This document shows positions 35,990-49,019 of a stretch of 64,000 bases of DNA, piece after piece. The stretch covers positions 610,001 through 674,000 of the forward strand of contig JACCIC010000095.1 in assembly GCA_018907035.1 (NCBI GenBank), given 5' to 3'. The stretch comes from Sycobia sp. Sy_11. Lineage: Eukaryota; Arthropoda; Insecta; Hymenoptera; Epichrysomallidae. The translations under genes were made by a program, and so were the position numbers. Numbering within the stretch: the first letter of the stretch is position 1; each line of letters opens with the position of its first letter. The notes beneath the pieces were generated by a model that did no database searches, was not told the origin of the DNA, and was given only the letters and a program-made list of their open reading frames with translations.

Positions 35990-36475
35990 AAACAAGAGCC
36001 GAGAATAATGCATTTAGAAATTTCCCCGGGTGGAAGTAACCCGAAAGGAAAACTCGCCTGTCCTTCGGCGCGCGCCTCGGCTGAGAGGATCTAACAACGC
36101 CCCCCCCCCCCCGCAGCACCAGCCGACCGCGCGCAAGTCGTCGCCGAGGCCGTGGCCGTCGCCGCCGCCGCCGCCGCCGCTCCGCGCTCCATGTGATTTT
36201 CAATCTTCCCTAATGGAACTCTGCATTGTCCCGAATTATATGCGGCTGGGCAGGGCGGACCGCGCGACAGCTTCGCGCGTTACGGCCTATAGAGCGCGAA
36301 ACGCCGCACAAGACCGACCCGAAGCGCTGCCGCGCACCGGACCGGGACCCGATTCTATTTTGGCAATAGCGAATTTCGATAAGTGCACGTTCCGTTGTAC
36401 AAGTGTGTCCGTGTACGCGGGATGTATGCTTGTATAAGCGTGCGCGCGCGCGCGCGCGTGTGTGTGGCAGCAAAG
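35990..36475. other. CpG island-like block
   Basis: High CpG density with a C12 run near 36101-36112, GCCGCCGCC repeats at about 36160-36180 and a (GC)n/(GT)n run near 36440-36467. A 135-codon plus-strand frame (36030-36437) is Pro/Arg-rich and has no recognised domain. Frames on the other strand are equally long, which argues for composition rather than coding. Best read as a possible promoter or regulatory island. Confidence 0.4.
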
Positions 36476-36569
36476 GAGGAGAGTTATTATTTAGCGCAAT
36501 TATTTATTATATATTTTTATAAATCTTCTTTGCAAAATGCGCATTTAAAATCAATATTTGGTCTCTGTT

Positions 36570-36710
36570 TAGATGTTGCTATTAATTAGACTAGGAAATT
36601 AATTAGACTTTATTAGATTTTTAAATATTCATTAGACTTATTTAGATTTATTCAGTAGATTTATTAATTAGACTTTTTTTAGTCATTGTTATTAATTAGA
36701 CTAGTAAAAT
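36570..36710. repeat. degenerate AATTAGACT repeat
   Basis: ATTAGACT-type units recur about six times (near 36582, 36598, 36606, 36632, 36666 and 36698) with variable spacers in AT-rich DNA. Confidence 0.7.
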
Positions 36711-37461
36711 GTTTCCCATTATCGTGGACTATTTAATTCTATTTAATTTAAGTTTATCATAAGCTTCAGTAGGTCTTCCTTTTTTCACTTTAGCACAACC
36801 AGTGTAAATTTTGCACGATTATATTCAAACTTTTACTGAGCAAACGTGCGAAATATTCATTTTACGAAATTCACTATGACTATGCCACTGGACAGTTCGA
36901 TTGAACTCTTACACTTATTAGCAATTTTTACGCATAGATTAAATTTTTATTTTTTTTTAAATTTCCTAATCTCTACGTTGTTATTAATGAAAACCGTCCC
37001 ATTCTTTAATAGCAATGCAATTTATACTGTTCAGGTAATGTTTGTCCGCTGCTTATTCAGTTATTTTAAAGTATTTTTTTTTTTTTTTTAATAAAAAGTG
37101 TTTTGATTCGACAAGTGGAACTATAATCCATAATGTAGATGCAACTAAAATTATAATAACAAAAAATCGTTGAGATTAACGATAATTGATGATGAAAAAG
37201 TTGCCGCACCTCTCGACAGTAATACAAGTAAAGTCGATTGAGCATTAAGTGATCATTATAGATTGACAAAGAACAATTTTGCTGAAAGACGTATTGTACA
37301 AATGTACAAATAATATGTGAATAAAAAGAGAAATAAAATGAAAAAAAATTGGCATCGGTCGAATATTACCCGATGACTAATATCAGTGAAATATTTACTG
37401 ATTTAACAATGGGTCGATTTTCATTTTCATCGAAATTCAAAGGAACATGCTATACAACGAA

Positions 37462-37498
<37 letters not shown>

Positions 37499-38250
37499 CG
37501 TGTATAATTACACTATCGCTTAATAAATGCATTGATTATCTATATACTACTACGCTATTTCTGTGCACTATTTCGAAAAATTTCCTACATTATTTTTCGT
37601 ACACGATATACATGTCCGAATTTAGAACGAGTTTCTATCTTACATTTTCTAGATTTGAAATAGTTATTACTTAAATGTACCAATCGTCTCTGCGTTAAAT
37701 CGGACTCTCAACTCTCAACTCTCGTGGCAGAGTTCATCATTCCGTTTGTCACATACTTGTCTATGTATATCAGTATATTTATATATCAGTTCGATGCATC
37801 ATCTCTCGTTTATTTTTCGGTCAAAAATCACTGTCGCTGATTTAAGGAGTAAATTTTTCATTGAAATATATTTGGAGAGATAGTCTTCATATTTAAACTT
37901 TCATTCGTTAATTCTTTAATGTATTATTTTAATACAAAAATCTATCAACTTATTTAAACTTCTATTATAATAAAGCTGACATGTTTATTCTCTATTATAT
38001 ATAGACGTGCAAAATAGTAAATATATGATCGATTCAATAAATACATAAGTAAAAATCTAACATACTTATAGTCCAAAATTTCGACTAAGTCTTACCGACT
38101 GTGTATGTTATAGAATGTTAGTATTATGGAATTACATTAGATAATGAACGAATGAAACTATAACAAGGCCAGCCCTCTGGACGTTCATCCAGAATTTCAG
38201 TCAGCGCCCGTGTTAAACCTATTCATCCTCGAAATCGGACTAAAAATGCT
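36711..38250. other. AT-rich non-coding stretch
   Basis: Contains a (GT)n run at 37463-37494, a T-run near 37075-37089 and a small CTCTCAA repeat near 37708-37723. No gene recognised. Confidence 0.55.
37463..37494. repeat. (GT)n microsatellite
   Basis: About 16 GT units. Confidence 0.92.
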
Positions 38251-38251
38251 T

Positions 38252-38263
38252 TTATATATATAT

Positions 38264-38328
<65 letters not shown>

Positions 38329-38475
38329 CGCACAATAATGCCGCTTGAAGAAAACAAAAAGAAGGAAAAAAGGAGGGGAAACGCATAATAAATACACTGA
38401 GGCCTCGTTTAAACATTCAACGATGGGGGTGGGGGGTCTAATCAAGGCGCGCACGTGTCCGGGATTTTGAAGTGC

Positions 38476-38525
<50 letters not shown>

Positions 38526-38692
38526 AATTGCCTGTCGGACCAGGTGTCCAGAAACAAGAGTGTGTTATATACGTATATACAAAATGCGCGCGAGATTATG
38601 TAATTACGTATAAAGATTTGAGATACTTAAATATAATAATGTACTTCTTATCACGGTGCAGCGATAAAATAAGGCTATTACAGACATACACA

Positions 38693-38746
<54 letters not shown>

Positions 38747-38823
38747 CTTCCTTATAATAATTTTCAAGATTTCTCAATAAAAAAACTAATATGTAATACA
38801 TAGAAACCGCAAAATCTTATTTG

Positions 38824-38874
<51 letters not shown>
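38252..38874. repeat. cluster of four (AT)n arrays
   Basis: Arrays at about 38252-38326 (with CATA interruptions), 38477-38521, 38695-38741 and 38827-38874. The DNA between them contains no recognisable gene. Confidence 0.9.
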
Positions 38875-38877
<3 letters not shown>

Positions 38878-38989
38878 TATATTGTAAATTAACTTGATGA
38901 AGAAGAAATAGACGAAGAAAAAACAATATGGAAACTCGTTGAGTAAAATTGCGATATTTGCCGCTAAAACGCGTACATATAAGCATAGG

Positions 38990-39560
38990 TGCGCCAATTA
39001 TTTCCGGCACAGGAAGACTACCAGCGCCGTCGCTCGCCCGCACGCGATTGTCTTCCCGGTTATATATATATACATACTGATATTGCACGTCTTAAAGAAT
39101 CAGCGATTCGTCTGAAGTTTCCCACGAGATAATGGGAAGTGGACGGACGAAGGAAGAAAAAAAAAACAGCGAATCCGCTCGTACAGAGTCGCGTCATACG
39201 ACAAGAAACTGAATTTTACTCGGGACGCAATCGACTGGCGCCGCTAATAAGTGATATATATTCAGGTAGGGTCAGCCTCGGCACTTTCTAACGCTCGATC
39301 GATGGGATTTTTTTGTCGATTCTCGACTGCGTTACTTCGATTCTCACTGCGAACCGGTTATATAACTTTGACGATCGGCAAAAGCTCGACACTACATTCG
39401 TGCCGAATCATCGGCCAACGCGAATCTGGCGACTGTCCCCGGAGACTTTCTGCGAGGGGGAAAATATCCGTTTCAGTGTGACGAGTAAAAAACTTAAAAA
39501 GTGTACACGGACGCCCATGCGCTAATATCAATGTGTATACGCAAATCGTTCGCGATAAGT
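38990..39560. other. moderately CpG-rich block
   Basis: CG dinucleotides are frequent compared with flanks (for example GGCGCCGCTAATAAG near 39238). Two overlapping plus-strand frames (76 and 70 codons at 39251-39525) are unrecognised. Confidence 0.3.
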
Positions 39561-41576
39561 ATAATGCAATTGTAAATGGCGCGTATGTACACTTTGTAAG
39601 CTACGTTGAGGTTACATTTGCCAGAAAAGTTAAAAACAGTGACGAATTATAAAAAATTACATTGATTCAGATTGTTAATACACAGTCGAACCTATTAAAT
39701 TCGTAGATAAAAGTACTGATTCAATCAATTATTGACGAATGAATTATTTATCGAGGAATTGAAGAATCGACCAGCTATCAAGGGTCTATATTATATAATT
39801 CATTGGATAATTATTATTCATTGATTCTTAGTGATTGTCTTTCGCTGTTTCGATCAGTTACTACATTTACCGACTGCTATTGCGGTATTCACTGATTTAT
39901 TTTTAAATTTCCATAGGCAGTGGCTTATATTCGTATTTTAAACGAAAGTTAAAGTCGCTTTCCATCTGTTTGGTAATAAAATAAATCGTTTTAGTGCAAT
40001 GATAGGAGATAAATCATTGTATCTCAATGTTAGGTCCTGTATAATCTATACCTTTGAATCAGAAAAAATTGAGCGTTGATAAAAAAATTGAGAAAAATTT
40101 TAAAATATCAATTGGCCATTTTGATGCTCTAAGGTCTTAAAAATTGGCCATTACGCTTGACCCAGTATCCTATCAAAAATCAACGTTGTTTTCTTTTTAT
40201 GATAACCGATGGTGCTCAGTAACATGGTCATTTATAGAGCATGAATTGAGCATTAATGACGATTATAAAAGAGAACTGCGCATTCTTTGACTAACTCTAA
40301 AAACTGATCAAAAGCGTTTTTAGAGCATATATTGCAAAATTAAAAATGTCCAAATAATGACCCGTTACTAGTCAACAATTGGTTAAAATAAACTCTGCAT
40401 CAACGCATCGATCGCACATGCATGCGCGTGTATGTGTGAAAACTTGCGGATTTGATCTATATATAGATTCCGAATGTGTTTTTCTAAAAAACTACATTTA
40501 ATAAATATTATGCAAGCATTATTTATATCTTCAAACATGCATGCATAATTTTAAATATATGCTTAAAAAATTATAAAACGTATAAGAACCTTTTATTGTA
40601 TATTTATTATATATTTATTTCTATTGTTTTCAGACTGTCTTAGAAATGAAAACGGCATATACGGAATACGTCTATTTATCTCTTTATGTAATATAATATG
40701 GACAGTTAAATGTATACGAATGGTTTAGTTATACCATAGATCTTGGTGTAATAACTTGAGTGCGGGTAGAAAGTATTATTTTCTTATACCAGTTTTCGGG
40801 GATGAATTGGACTTGAAAATATTTCGAAACGTTCGCTCTTCTTCATCCACAGTTTTTGGTAAATTATTATCGTACAATAAAAGTCTTCTAGTTTAACATT
40901 TTAAGTTAGCCAGTATAAGCTGTTATTTGGTCATTTCCATGTAAACATTTCTTGGACATGCAAACTACCCAAAACTTGCTCTTCTGTTCAATAAAAATAC
41001 TGAGTTTTTTAATTGGGACATATTTTCATTAGTAAATCCACGCATATTTCACTGTTTACTGCCACGTTATTTTGATTTCTATTGGATAAAATAGTAGGAC
41101 GAAATCATTGAATTCACTATTTTTATAGGCATTTCGCTAATTTTATGATTCATATTTCTAAAGTATATATTAATTTCAGTTGTGACGCATTCAGCATTTA
41201 CATGATCGATCGAGGAACATGAAAATATATCATACTCTCAAGAAATTTATACCTGTGAAACTTCGTCCATTTTCGAGGCTTTTAAACAGTTGTACTATTC
41301 GACAGCTGAATAACGTGGTCAAATTTTAGCTATTAAATCAGTCAATATTTTTATGCAGTACCAATCGATATAACATTGCGTAAATATAATAATTAATCGA
41401 TAATCCATAAGTAACGAAAAGTTCGCGAATTTTCAACGGGGAAACGATTTTCGACAACAAAAGTGACGAGGGCAACGAGAATCGAAAATTGATTCAAGAT
41501 CGCCCCTCCAACTAACCATGACATCGAACACATCAAAACATGTAAGTTTTCGGAAAATATCTCGCATCCGTCCGTG

Positions 41577-41578
<2 letters not shown>
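39561..41578. other. AT-rich non-coding stretch
   Basis: No gene recognised. AATTGGCCATT is repeated at about 40110 and 40143, and TAGAGCAT/ATGCTCTA motifs recur in both orientations between 40126 and 40326, hinting at an old repeat. Confidence 0.45.
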
Positions 41579-41612
<34 letters not shown>

Positions 41613-41755
41613 TATTATGTAAATCTACGCGTAACTATACGACAAGCGCATCGCGCGCATCCGGCTTCCGTCGATTGCGCAAGCGCTACTGCAGGCTGCA
41701 CCGCATGGTTTCTCCCAGGACTCTTCCGTGACTACGATCGGCTCCTGTGCACAAC

Positions 41756-41818
<63 letters not shown>

Positions 41819-41905
41819 GTATGTATATATGTATCTATACGAAGTGAAGCGCGCGCGTGCGTTAGCGGCGCGGAAAAACTCCTCGGTGAGTGATGATGCG
41901 CTCGT

Positions 41906-41939
<34 letters not shown>

Positions 41940-41965
41940 TATATATATATATATATATATATATT
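41579..41965. repeat. microsatellite cluster: (AT)n, (AT)n(GTAT)n, (AC)n, (TA)n
   Basis: AT at about 41579-41610; AT at about 41759-41806 passing into GTAT units to about 41828; AC at about 41910-41937; TA at about 41938-41964. Moderately CpG-rich unique DNA lies between. Confidence 0.92.
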
Positions 41966-42727
41966 ACGTCTCGCGATGTGTGTCTAGCTCCTATCGTCGT
42001 TCTAACGCGCCTCGTGTTTTCGTTTCTGCTACAATCTCCTCCTGTTTCCCCAATCTCTAGGATCCGTCCTTTTTTCGCTCTCTCTCTTTCTATCGTCCTC
42101 TCTACATCTCTGCCTGTCTCTCTCGTTCTACACATGAAAAGAGCACGTAAATATGCACAGATCCTGCACGCTTTTATCTTCTGGGTAGCAGATTTTTTAT
42201 GTTCACACCAGCACTGCCTTTGATTTATTGATACTTATTTACAACCACAGTGGACTGCTCTCCTTGATCTAATTGTTTTCAATGATCAGAAGGCACTAGA
42301 TCCCGTTATTATTTTCAGTTTTATCTTCCAAAGAAAAACCTTTCTCTCCGCATTCAGGACGAATAAAATTCGATTCTTTCCGACTGCTTGGCGGGATCGG
42401 AATGCCAGTTCACCCGCTCCAGGGATTAATATAAAACGATGTCAAAAACGAGCCTTTTCGTTGAACACGTACACGTACGACTTTACCTCTCCTTTCTAGA
42501 GTGCAAATTCGAAAGACCAGGAAAAAAACACCCCGTAAAAAAATATGCTTTGCTCTTTGTTAAAAAACGTATTAATTTTATTTTAACAATACATATGATC
42601 AATAAATACCTCATTTGAAGTTTATTTTTAGTTTTTGTCTTATGCAGGTAAAGGAGGGCCCTACCCACCCCTTACTGTGTTTTACACATCATCTCCGTGA
42701 ATGTGTTCTAAAAGAATAGATATATTC

Positions 42728-42731
<4 letters not shown>
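41966..42731. other. non-coding stretch
   Basis: A TC-rich segment lies at about 42075-42125; the rest is mixed composition. No gene recognised. Confidence 0.5.

Positions 42732-42772
<41 letters not shown>
42732..42772. repeat. (AT)n microsatellite
   Basis: About 41 bases of TA. Confidence 0.94.
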
Positions 42773-42776
<4 letters not shown>

Positions 42777-42975
42777 TTGCGGTATTCTAATCTGTGCACG
42801 TGCTGTAACTCGCGAGCCTTAATAATCTGTGGGCGAACACCGTGATTTTTGATATAACGATTCTCGCCCGCGCCATAGCCGAAACGTAATTATATAATTT
42901 ATGTTTACTTCAAAACGTGCACCTATTTAATAGCGATGATTAATATTATTTAATGTTATAACACTCGTATAAACA

Positions 42976-43000
42976 TATATATATATATATATATATATAT
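42976..43000. repeat. (AT)n microsatellite, short
   Basis: About 25 bases of AT. Confidence 0.9.
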
Positions 43001-43094
43001 ACTACTGTTTAATCATATAATATATATTCTACGTACGGTATTTTCTATTCATGGGAGTGAGACGGGCAACATAGGTATATCTACATATAGAGTA

Positions 43095-43128
43095 GTCAAT
43101 AGAGCACAATCTACATACACACACACAC

Positions 43129-43179
<51 letters not shown>
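43095..43179. repeat. long (AC)n microsatellite
   Basis: About 85 bases of AC interrupted once by CACGCAC. Longest CA array in the window. Confidence 0.95.
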
Positions 43180-43181
<2 letters not shown>

Positions 43182-43392
43182 CATAACGCGCCATGAAAAA
43201 ATAGCCTGATGCCTCTCATCCGGTATAATTAACGAAATTAATTGCCAAATATCCTGCAATTCAATCTTGGCTTCCTCCGTATAACTGTTATCCTATTCAA
43301 CGTATTGCACTTATATACGTACGCAGCGTATCAAAGATATGTAACCGCGTCTTGTCATTTGTTATAGATTGTATATATATTTAAATCTGTTT

Positions 43393-43396
<4 letters not shown>

Positions 43397-43441
<45 letters not shown>
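43397..43441. repeat. (AT)n microsatellite
   Basis: About 45 bases of AT. Confidence 0.94.
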
Positions 43442-43445
<4 letters not shown>

Positions 43446-44037
43446 GCAGCCTTGATTGTCTCACTTGATTACAATGTCTGTCAAAATCTCGATATTCAAC
43501 TTAAGAAAAAAAAAACGAAATAAAAATTTTAAATCATGAAAAGTGCCAATTTTTGTGACTAATAAATTTCAATATATAAATTTGAAGAATGCAGATTTTA
43601 ATTCAGAAACTTACTTTTAATTTGAAATAGATGCAGCTTTAAATTTTAATATGCCTGTTCACTTCTTATTCCAAATTAATGTACTTTTCCTTGAAATTAC
43701 TACTACTACCTGGGCATTTTATTATTAAGAACGTTTTTTGAAGAATAGATCAGGTGGTTTCATGCGTTTATATTTACACAGACTACTCAAAAATAAATTT
43801 TTTTACTTTCGACGAGCACAATCAATTTGTAATTTCAAATGGAGCACGTATACTGAAATAGACGCACATTTATAAAATTTTCGGGTATATTTTTTCCCAG
43901 AGTTTCGTCAAAAACGACTAGTTACATTTATCTTGCAGTTATGGCAAATTTCGAATTAGTATTCAATGTGTACTCGTGTCGAAAGTTGCCCATAGACCAC
44001 CAGTGCCTACCATGTATATAGACGAATTTACCTTGGG
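43442..44037. other. AT-rich non-coding stretch
   Basis: Nothing recognised. Confidence 0.55.

Positions 44038-44080
<43 letters not shown>
44038..44080. repeat. (AT)n microsatellite
   Basis: About 43 bases of TA. Confidence 0.94.
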
Positions 44081-44081
<1 letters not shown>

Positions 44082-46320
44082 TTTGCGCGCCCGTGAAATT
44101 GAAATTTCGAAGCTGAAAAACTCATTAACTGCGCCATTATATGGATTTACCGTGCATGGAAAGTTTTGATCCACTTTAGACCCGCGAAAGGAAGGTAAAA
44201 TAGATTATATCAAAAGTTTCGGAATATTTTCCGACACACAGGCACGCGGACGCCCAACACAGAGGAGAACGATATAACTTTCCTAAATGTAATAAATATA
44301 TATTTATTCGATTTATAAGCGAGTTCTTTTTTTCAGCGACTACGACTGTTGCGAATAAAACATATATATCGTATTGATCTATTTATGGTCAAGTATAACG
44401 CTAAATGCGTCTGCGGTGCAAAATCTTTCAGCGTACTTCGCCGCACATAGTATATATAAGATAATTTTATTTAAAAAAAAAAAAAAAAATTAACGTATTA
44501 TTCACGTATATACATTTTGAAATTTGCTTATCACATTATATCATATTATTGCTGAGACGGACGGAATAACGAGGAATCCACGTATGACAATTACAGAACG
44601 TATAACGGATGGAACGACGCGATGTGTTCAATTTCGACGAATCACGAACTTTTTTCTTTTTCTCTTTATCAGATCATTCCGCTAGATTCCACCTATTTAA
44701 CCAGGCCATAAAACCCCAAAGTATATATATATGTAATAATATTGTGCAAACACTATTTACGAAGAATGCGATAATCTAGGCGCCTAATCTCTTCTCGTGT
44801 CCAACGAGCATTCGGGAGTTTTGTCGCAATGATTGCAAAAAAAAAAAGAAAAAATAATTTAAGTTGAACGCCCTTGAAATAGCTCAGAGCTTTCGGTAGC
44901 TCGCGTCTTTTACTCCTAAAATCTTTCAAACATTATCATATCTCTGGCGACTGCTTTTGTTTGTATAACACATCTGTTCGTAATTTTTTTTCTTCTTTTT
45001 TTTCAGCATAAACTATAATTATTTAAATAACGTGCTTGTCTAACGTTTACTCATTGGAATCTTATAATTTAGAGTATTCCCAGATCAATCCACTACTAGT
45101 TCTTTATAATTCTTACAGAACATGAACTAATGATTATACACATGCATGTATTTACGTATATGTATGATAAAAATAGGCTTTGTAATAGATAAACTACCAG
45201 TTATACCATAACAAGAATTTCGAATGGGACATACAAGAGTCATTCGCCAATATATAATAACGAATATAAATGCCGATCCTACTTATTTGTGACAATTTGT
45301 ACTATTATACGAACATGTATGCGAGAATCAACTGCGGTGACTTAAAGAACACGCCGATTTTGTAATAGAATGAATCTAATGTTTTCTATTTCATGGAAAT
45401 CAATTAAAACCAAATCTAACGAATGACAGATGATAAGAAATCCGAAATATTATTTTGCTTCGTAACATTTCTGTCGCGCTCTCAATCTTCAGGCCTTCCT
45501 CCAATTGCCTTGGTCACTTGCGCAATCTCGTGGTCCTTCTCGCAAATGTTGAACGAAATTATATTTGTTTAAAAGCCAATTTTACAATGGAAATGCTTTT
45601 GAGCTTTGAACGGACGTTTGGATTTCAATCGAGGAAGAAAATGAGAACGAACGACTGATAAGAAGTAAATAACTAAATATTGTTATATATGTCTTAAAGT
45701 CTTTTAGAAAACTAAAATATTTATATTGTCAGTTAAACTGCGCTTGTTTAAAACAACTTCATCAGAATCTAAAGTATACAAAATCAAAATTATGCATTTA
45801 AATAATAACGGATAAATATAAATGAAATGAAACATCGGCCCTTGGGGATCGATTATAGGTGAAAATTTCGGTGGAAGTATCAGACGTCCTTCATTGTAAC
45901 AATATCTCATTCATGCTCGATTCTTGTATTTTTTCATTATTTGATTGTTCATATTTAGACTTGTCCATAATACAAGGGTGATGATAAATAATGTCAGTTT
46001 AACTATACCAATGTATGTTAGTTATTGCGCAAAAAGAAAAAAAATCAAAAAGACCGACGAAAATATTTAGCAGCTTGCTACACAAACTTCAGAAATTTCA
46101 ACAGACTTTCAAGCGTAGCACTATTTATTATAAGCTGAATTATGATGAATAATATACGAATGAAATGAGAGGTATGTCACCTTTACGACTACAGATCATC
46201 AGCTTAACGTCTGAAAAAGAAACGAACATCAAAGTACATCGTTGAGATCAGAAATGTTTTTCCAATTGGAAGGAAAATAGAGAGATCCCCACCCCTCTGC
46301 CTCAGGTCCTCACAGAAGTT
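44081..46320. other. AT-rich non-coding stretch
   Basis: An A17 run at about 44473-44489. Short open frames near 45.46-45.66 kb (67 codons, plus) and 45.70-45.91 kb (68 codons, minus) have no recognised motif. Confidence 0.5.
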
Positions 46321-46323
46321 AAG

Positions 46324-46374
46324 TCCTACAGGGATGCCATCGTTTTATCGATCTAAAATACAGTCCCTGTAGGA
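46324..46374. other. compact stem-loop
   Basis: TCCTACAGGGA (46324-46334) pairs perfectly with TCCCTGTAGGA (46364-46374). Inside, TTTTA (46343-46347) pairs with TAAAA (46354-46358) around a six-base loop, with a small internal loop between the two stems. It could be a structured RNA, but a short transposon end or chance cannot be excluded. Confidence 0.6.
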
Positions 46375-46439
46375 TAATGAGAGTGGTGCACATATATTGT
46401 ATATAATATATACACACGTGCACCCACATACGCATATAT

Positions 46440-46620
46440 ATATAATTTATAAATCCACCGCAGCAGCCTCACCGCACCGATTAATCCCCGCGCGCGGCCG
46501 ATAGAATACATAATTGGCTGCGAAACTGCCAGTGAAGCCGCAAATACTCACATCGCGACGGCAACAAGTGCATGCGGGGCGCGCGCGGCTTGACGCCTTA
46601 TCCATGGTCGATGTTAACAA
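46440..46620. other. small CpG-rich block
   Basis: GC-rich with CGCGCGCGG-type runs (about 46488-46497 and 46577-46590). The 71-codon minus-strand frame here is unrecognised. Confidence 0.3.
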
Positions 46621-46690
46621 CAATAAGAAAAATAACTCCCCAAGAATCGGTAAATTAAACAACTAAGCTATAATATGTAATATATAACGA

Positions 46691-46693
<3 letters not shown>

Positions 46694-46725
<32 letters not shown>

Positions 46726-46780
46726 CGCGCGCGTGTGTGTGCGCGCGTGTACGTGTGCGTGTGCGTGTGCGTGCGTGTGT
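46694..46780. repeat. (AT)n followed by (GC)/(GT)n
   Basis: About 29 bases of TA, then GCGCGCG, GTGTGTG and imperfect (CGTGTG)n to about 46780. These alternating purine-pyrimidine runs can adopt Z-DNA. Confidence 0.9.
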
Positions 46781-46976
46781 AATATGTCGACCTTTCAGCA
46801 TTTTGGTTGACGGACGTTACGCTCGGTATACGTCCGAGCTTTACGGCTCGTTTGACATTAAAAGAGAGGGGGGGGGAGACGAATCTTCCGGAGTTTTTGA
46901 ACGAACGCGGGAAGCTTCTATTACGCTAAAGATACATGATCGCGCATATAATATACTTAGGAAGTATATTCTACTT

Positions 46977-46980
<4 letters not shown>
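46781..46980. other. moderately CpG-rich segment
   Basis: CpG-containing sequence with a G9 run near 46869-46877. A 110-codon frame starts upstream in the GT repeat and ends in the following AT array, so it is likely spurious. Confidence 0.3.
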
Positions 46981-47040
<60 letters not shown>

Positions 47041-47163
47041 TTGTGAATGTGAATATGGTGAGCGTGTAATATAGGTGTAATAATAGAGTCTTCGCTGCAC
47101 GAGCAATAATTTCGCACGTGCGTCCGCGGCACAAGAACTTCATTCCAAATCATAGAAGCATGG

Positions 47164-47217
<54 letters not shown>
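46981..47217. repeat. pair of (AT)n arrays
   Basis: AT at about 46981-47036 and 47165-47215, separated by about 130 bases of unique sequence. Confidence 0.94.
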
Positions 47218-47220
<3 letters not shown>

Positions 47221-47229
47221 CAGACACAA

Positions 47230-47480
47230 TAGAACCGCGGAAAAGTTCCTACGCTATGGGTTGCCCCCGTTCTGCGGGGCTGAGAGGATCCGCGCTGATC
47301 TTCTCCGCCGGCATCGAAGGGATGTGGGGAGGAGCGGGCGCATCAATTTGAATTTAGACAGGGCTGTGGGTTAGGTCGGGTGGGGCCGAGGGGTGGGGGC
47401 GATTGGGCGAGGGTCGTGTTTGCGGTTCTCGTTGAGTAGAATTGTTCGCCCGGGCACACTTTTCCTTGTCCCACCGCACA
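47230..47480. other. GC-rich block
   Basis: G-rich DNA including GGGTGGGGCCGAGGGGTGGG near 47378-47398. Its spaced G-runs could form a G-quadruplex. No gene recognised. Confidence 0.35.
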
Positions 47481-47493
47481 CGGTTAGAGCAGG

Positions 47494-47494
47494 T

Positions 47495-47537
<43 letters not shown>
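47494..47537. repeat. (GA)n microsatellite
   Basis: About 21 GA units, followed by GT-rich and GGGAGAGG-type purine DNA to about 47660. Confidence 0.93.
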
Positions 47538-47540
<3 letters not shown>

Positions 47541-48027
47541 GCGCATGTATATGTGCGTCTGTGTACATGAGTGTGTATGGCGGCACGTGTGCATGCGCGG
47601 TGGGAGGGAGGACTCTTTTACGGAAGAGGAAGAGCGAAAAGGAGAGGGAGAGGATTTGTACGGGAAATTAGATCGGTCTCGGTGAGCCGGGATCTTCAAG
47701 TGCGGGATTTGAATCGATTTGAGTTCTATTGGTTCGTGGGAATTATTAATTTTCTATCCTTCTCTCTTTTTTCCCCAAACCGAGATTGAACGTAATTTTT
47801 CGTTGCAATACGAGCTCCCCCCCCCCCATCATGTTTCTCTCCCTCCCCCTTTCTCTACCGATGCCACACGACGTACGTATAGAAATAAGTCAACGTTTTT
47901 ATTGCCCCGGAGTAACATGATAAAGCGCTGGTAAGGCATCAGCGCAGCGATATTTACCGCTCTAATCTCCCAGCGTTTTAATTTATTGTAGCGAAAAATT
48001 TATAATGCACCTTTTCTTAACATTCCG

Positions 48028-48029
<2 letters not shown>

Positions 48030-48074
<45 letters not shown>

Positions 48075-48152
48075 GGCAAATAATTAATAATTCCGCTACA
48101 TAAGACTGAGGCATGGAGAGAGAGAGAGAGAGAGAAAAGAGAGAGAGAGAGA
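48030..48152. repeat. inverted pair of (TC)n and (GA)n
   Basis: About 21 TC units (48030-48071), 45 unique bases, then GA units (48116-48152, with one AAAA interruption). The two runs can pair with each other as a hairpin. Confidence 0.92.
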
Positions 48153-49019
48153 ATTGTGCAGAAAAACAAAGTCATCGACGGGGCTTGCTCGCAATTATAT
48201 TGTTGACGCGTATTACGTAAAATATCTCGGCAAATCATCTATCTATCTAGATTATGATTTTATACCGATGCCATTATAAACTTATATTTTTACAGATTAA
48301 CGTTTTATTCCGACTGTAAAGTTAGTTATTAATAAATTTATTTTTTACTCCGACGTTACCTCAGCAATGCACGTAATGTACATAAAGCGATGAACAAATA
48401 TTTTCGTGAACACGTATTTTCTACTTTCTAGAAGAAAATAATTAAATGAAAAATTGTTCAATAAATATTTATTGAATTAAAAATTAATTCAATCGCACAA
48501 TTTATATTGACGATGCTTTCAGTTAAAAAAACTTCTATTTCGGATAATCGATTCGCGGCAATAGAACATCGAAATGTTACAAGGATGATAAAAACAAGTT
48601 AAATTTACATTTTTAATTGTAACGTGCAAGCACAACATCATATAACAGCATTTTAGAGTTGTTTAATTATGATTTTTGTTCTTTTATTTGTATCATAGAA
48701 TATAAAAAATACATAACATTATGTGTATAAATTTATTACTCTAAAGAGAACTTCTTTTGATATCGAAAAGGTAATTTGCAATTAAATAAACATATACATT
48801 TGCAGTATAATAAGTAATGTCGCAATCTCTGAATTCACATTTATTTTATTATAATATGTATTATTTATAATATAAATTTCAAAATTCCGAGACGATCCGT
48901 GAATTAATTGAATTATTCCAGATTAAGGCGCTGTCAATGTTTTACCGATCGTGTAAAATTTACGGTTTTAGAGATTATTATACATGTACATATTAAATTA
49001 TTGCAAATTTTCGATAACA
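48153..49019. other. AT-rich non-coding stretch
   Basis: Nothing recognised. Confidence 0.55.

Noticed and set aside
36030..36437. 135-codon Pro/Arg-rich frame
   Set aside because: It lies in a CpG-rich block where several frames on both strands stay open; no domain or splice signal supports it.
43095..43179. CRISPR-like regular array
   Set aside because: It is a dinucleotide (AC)n microsatellite without spacers; no repeat-spacer structure occurs anywhere in the window.
43846..43868. ACGTATACTGA, the first 11 bases of the insect iab-4 microRNA
   Set aside because: The match stops after 11 bases and no hairpin surrounds it.
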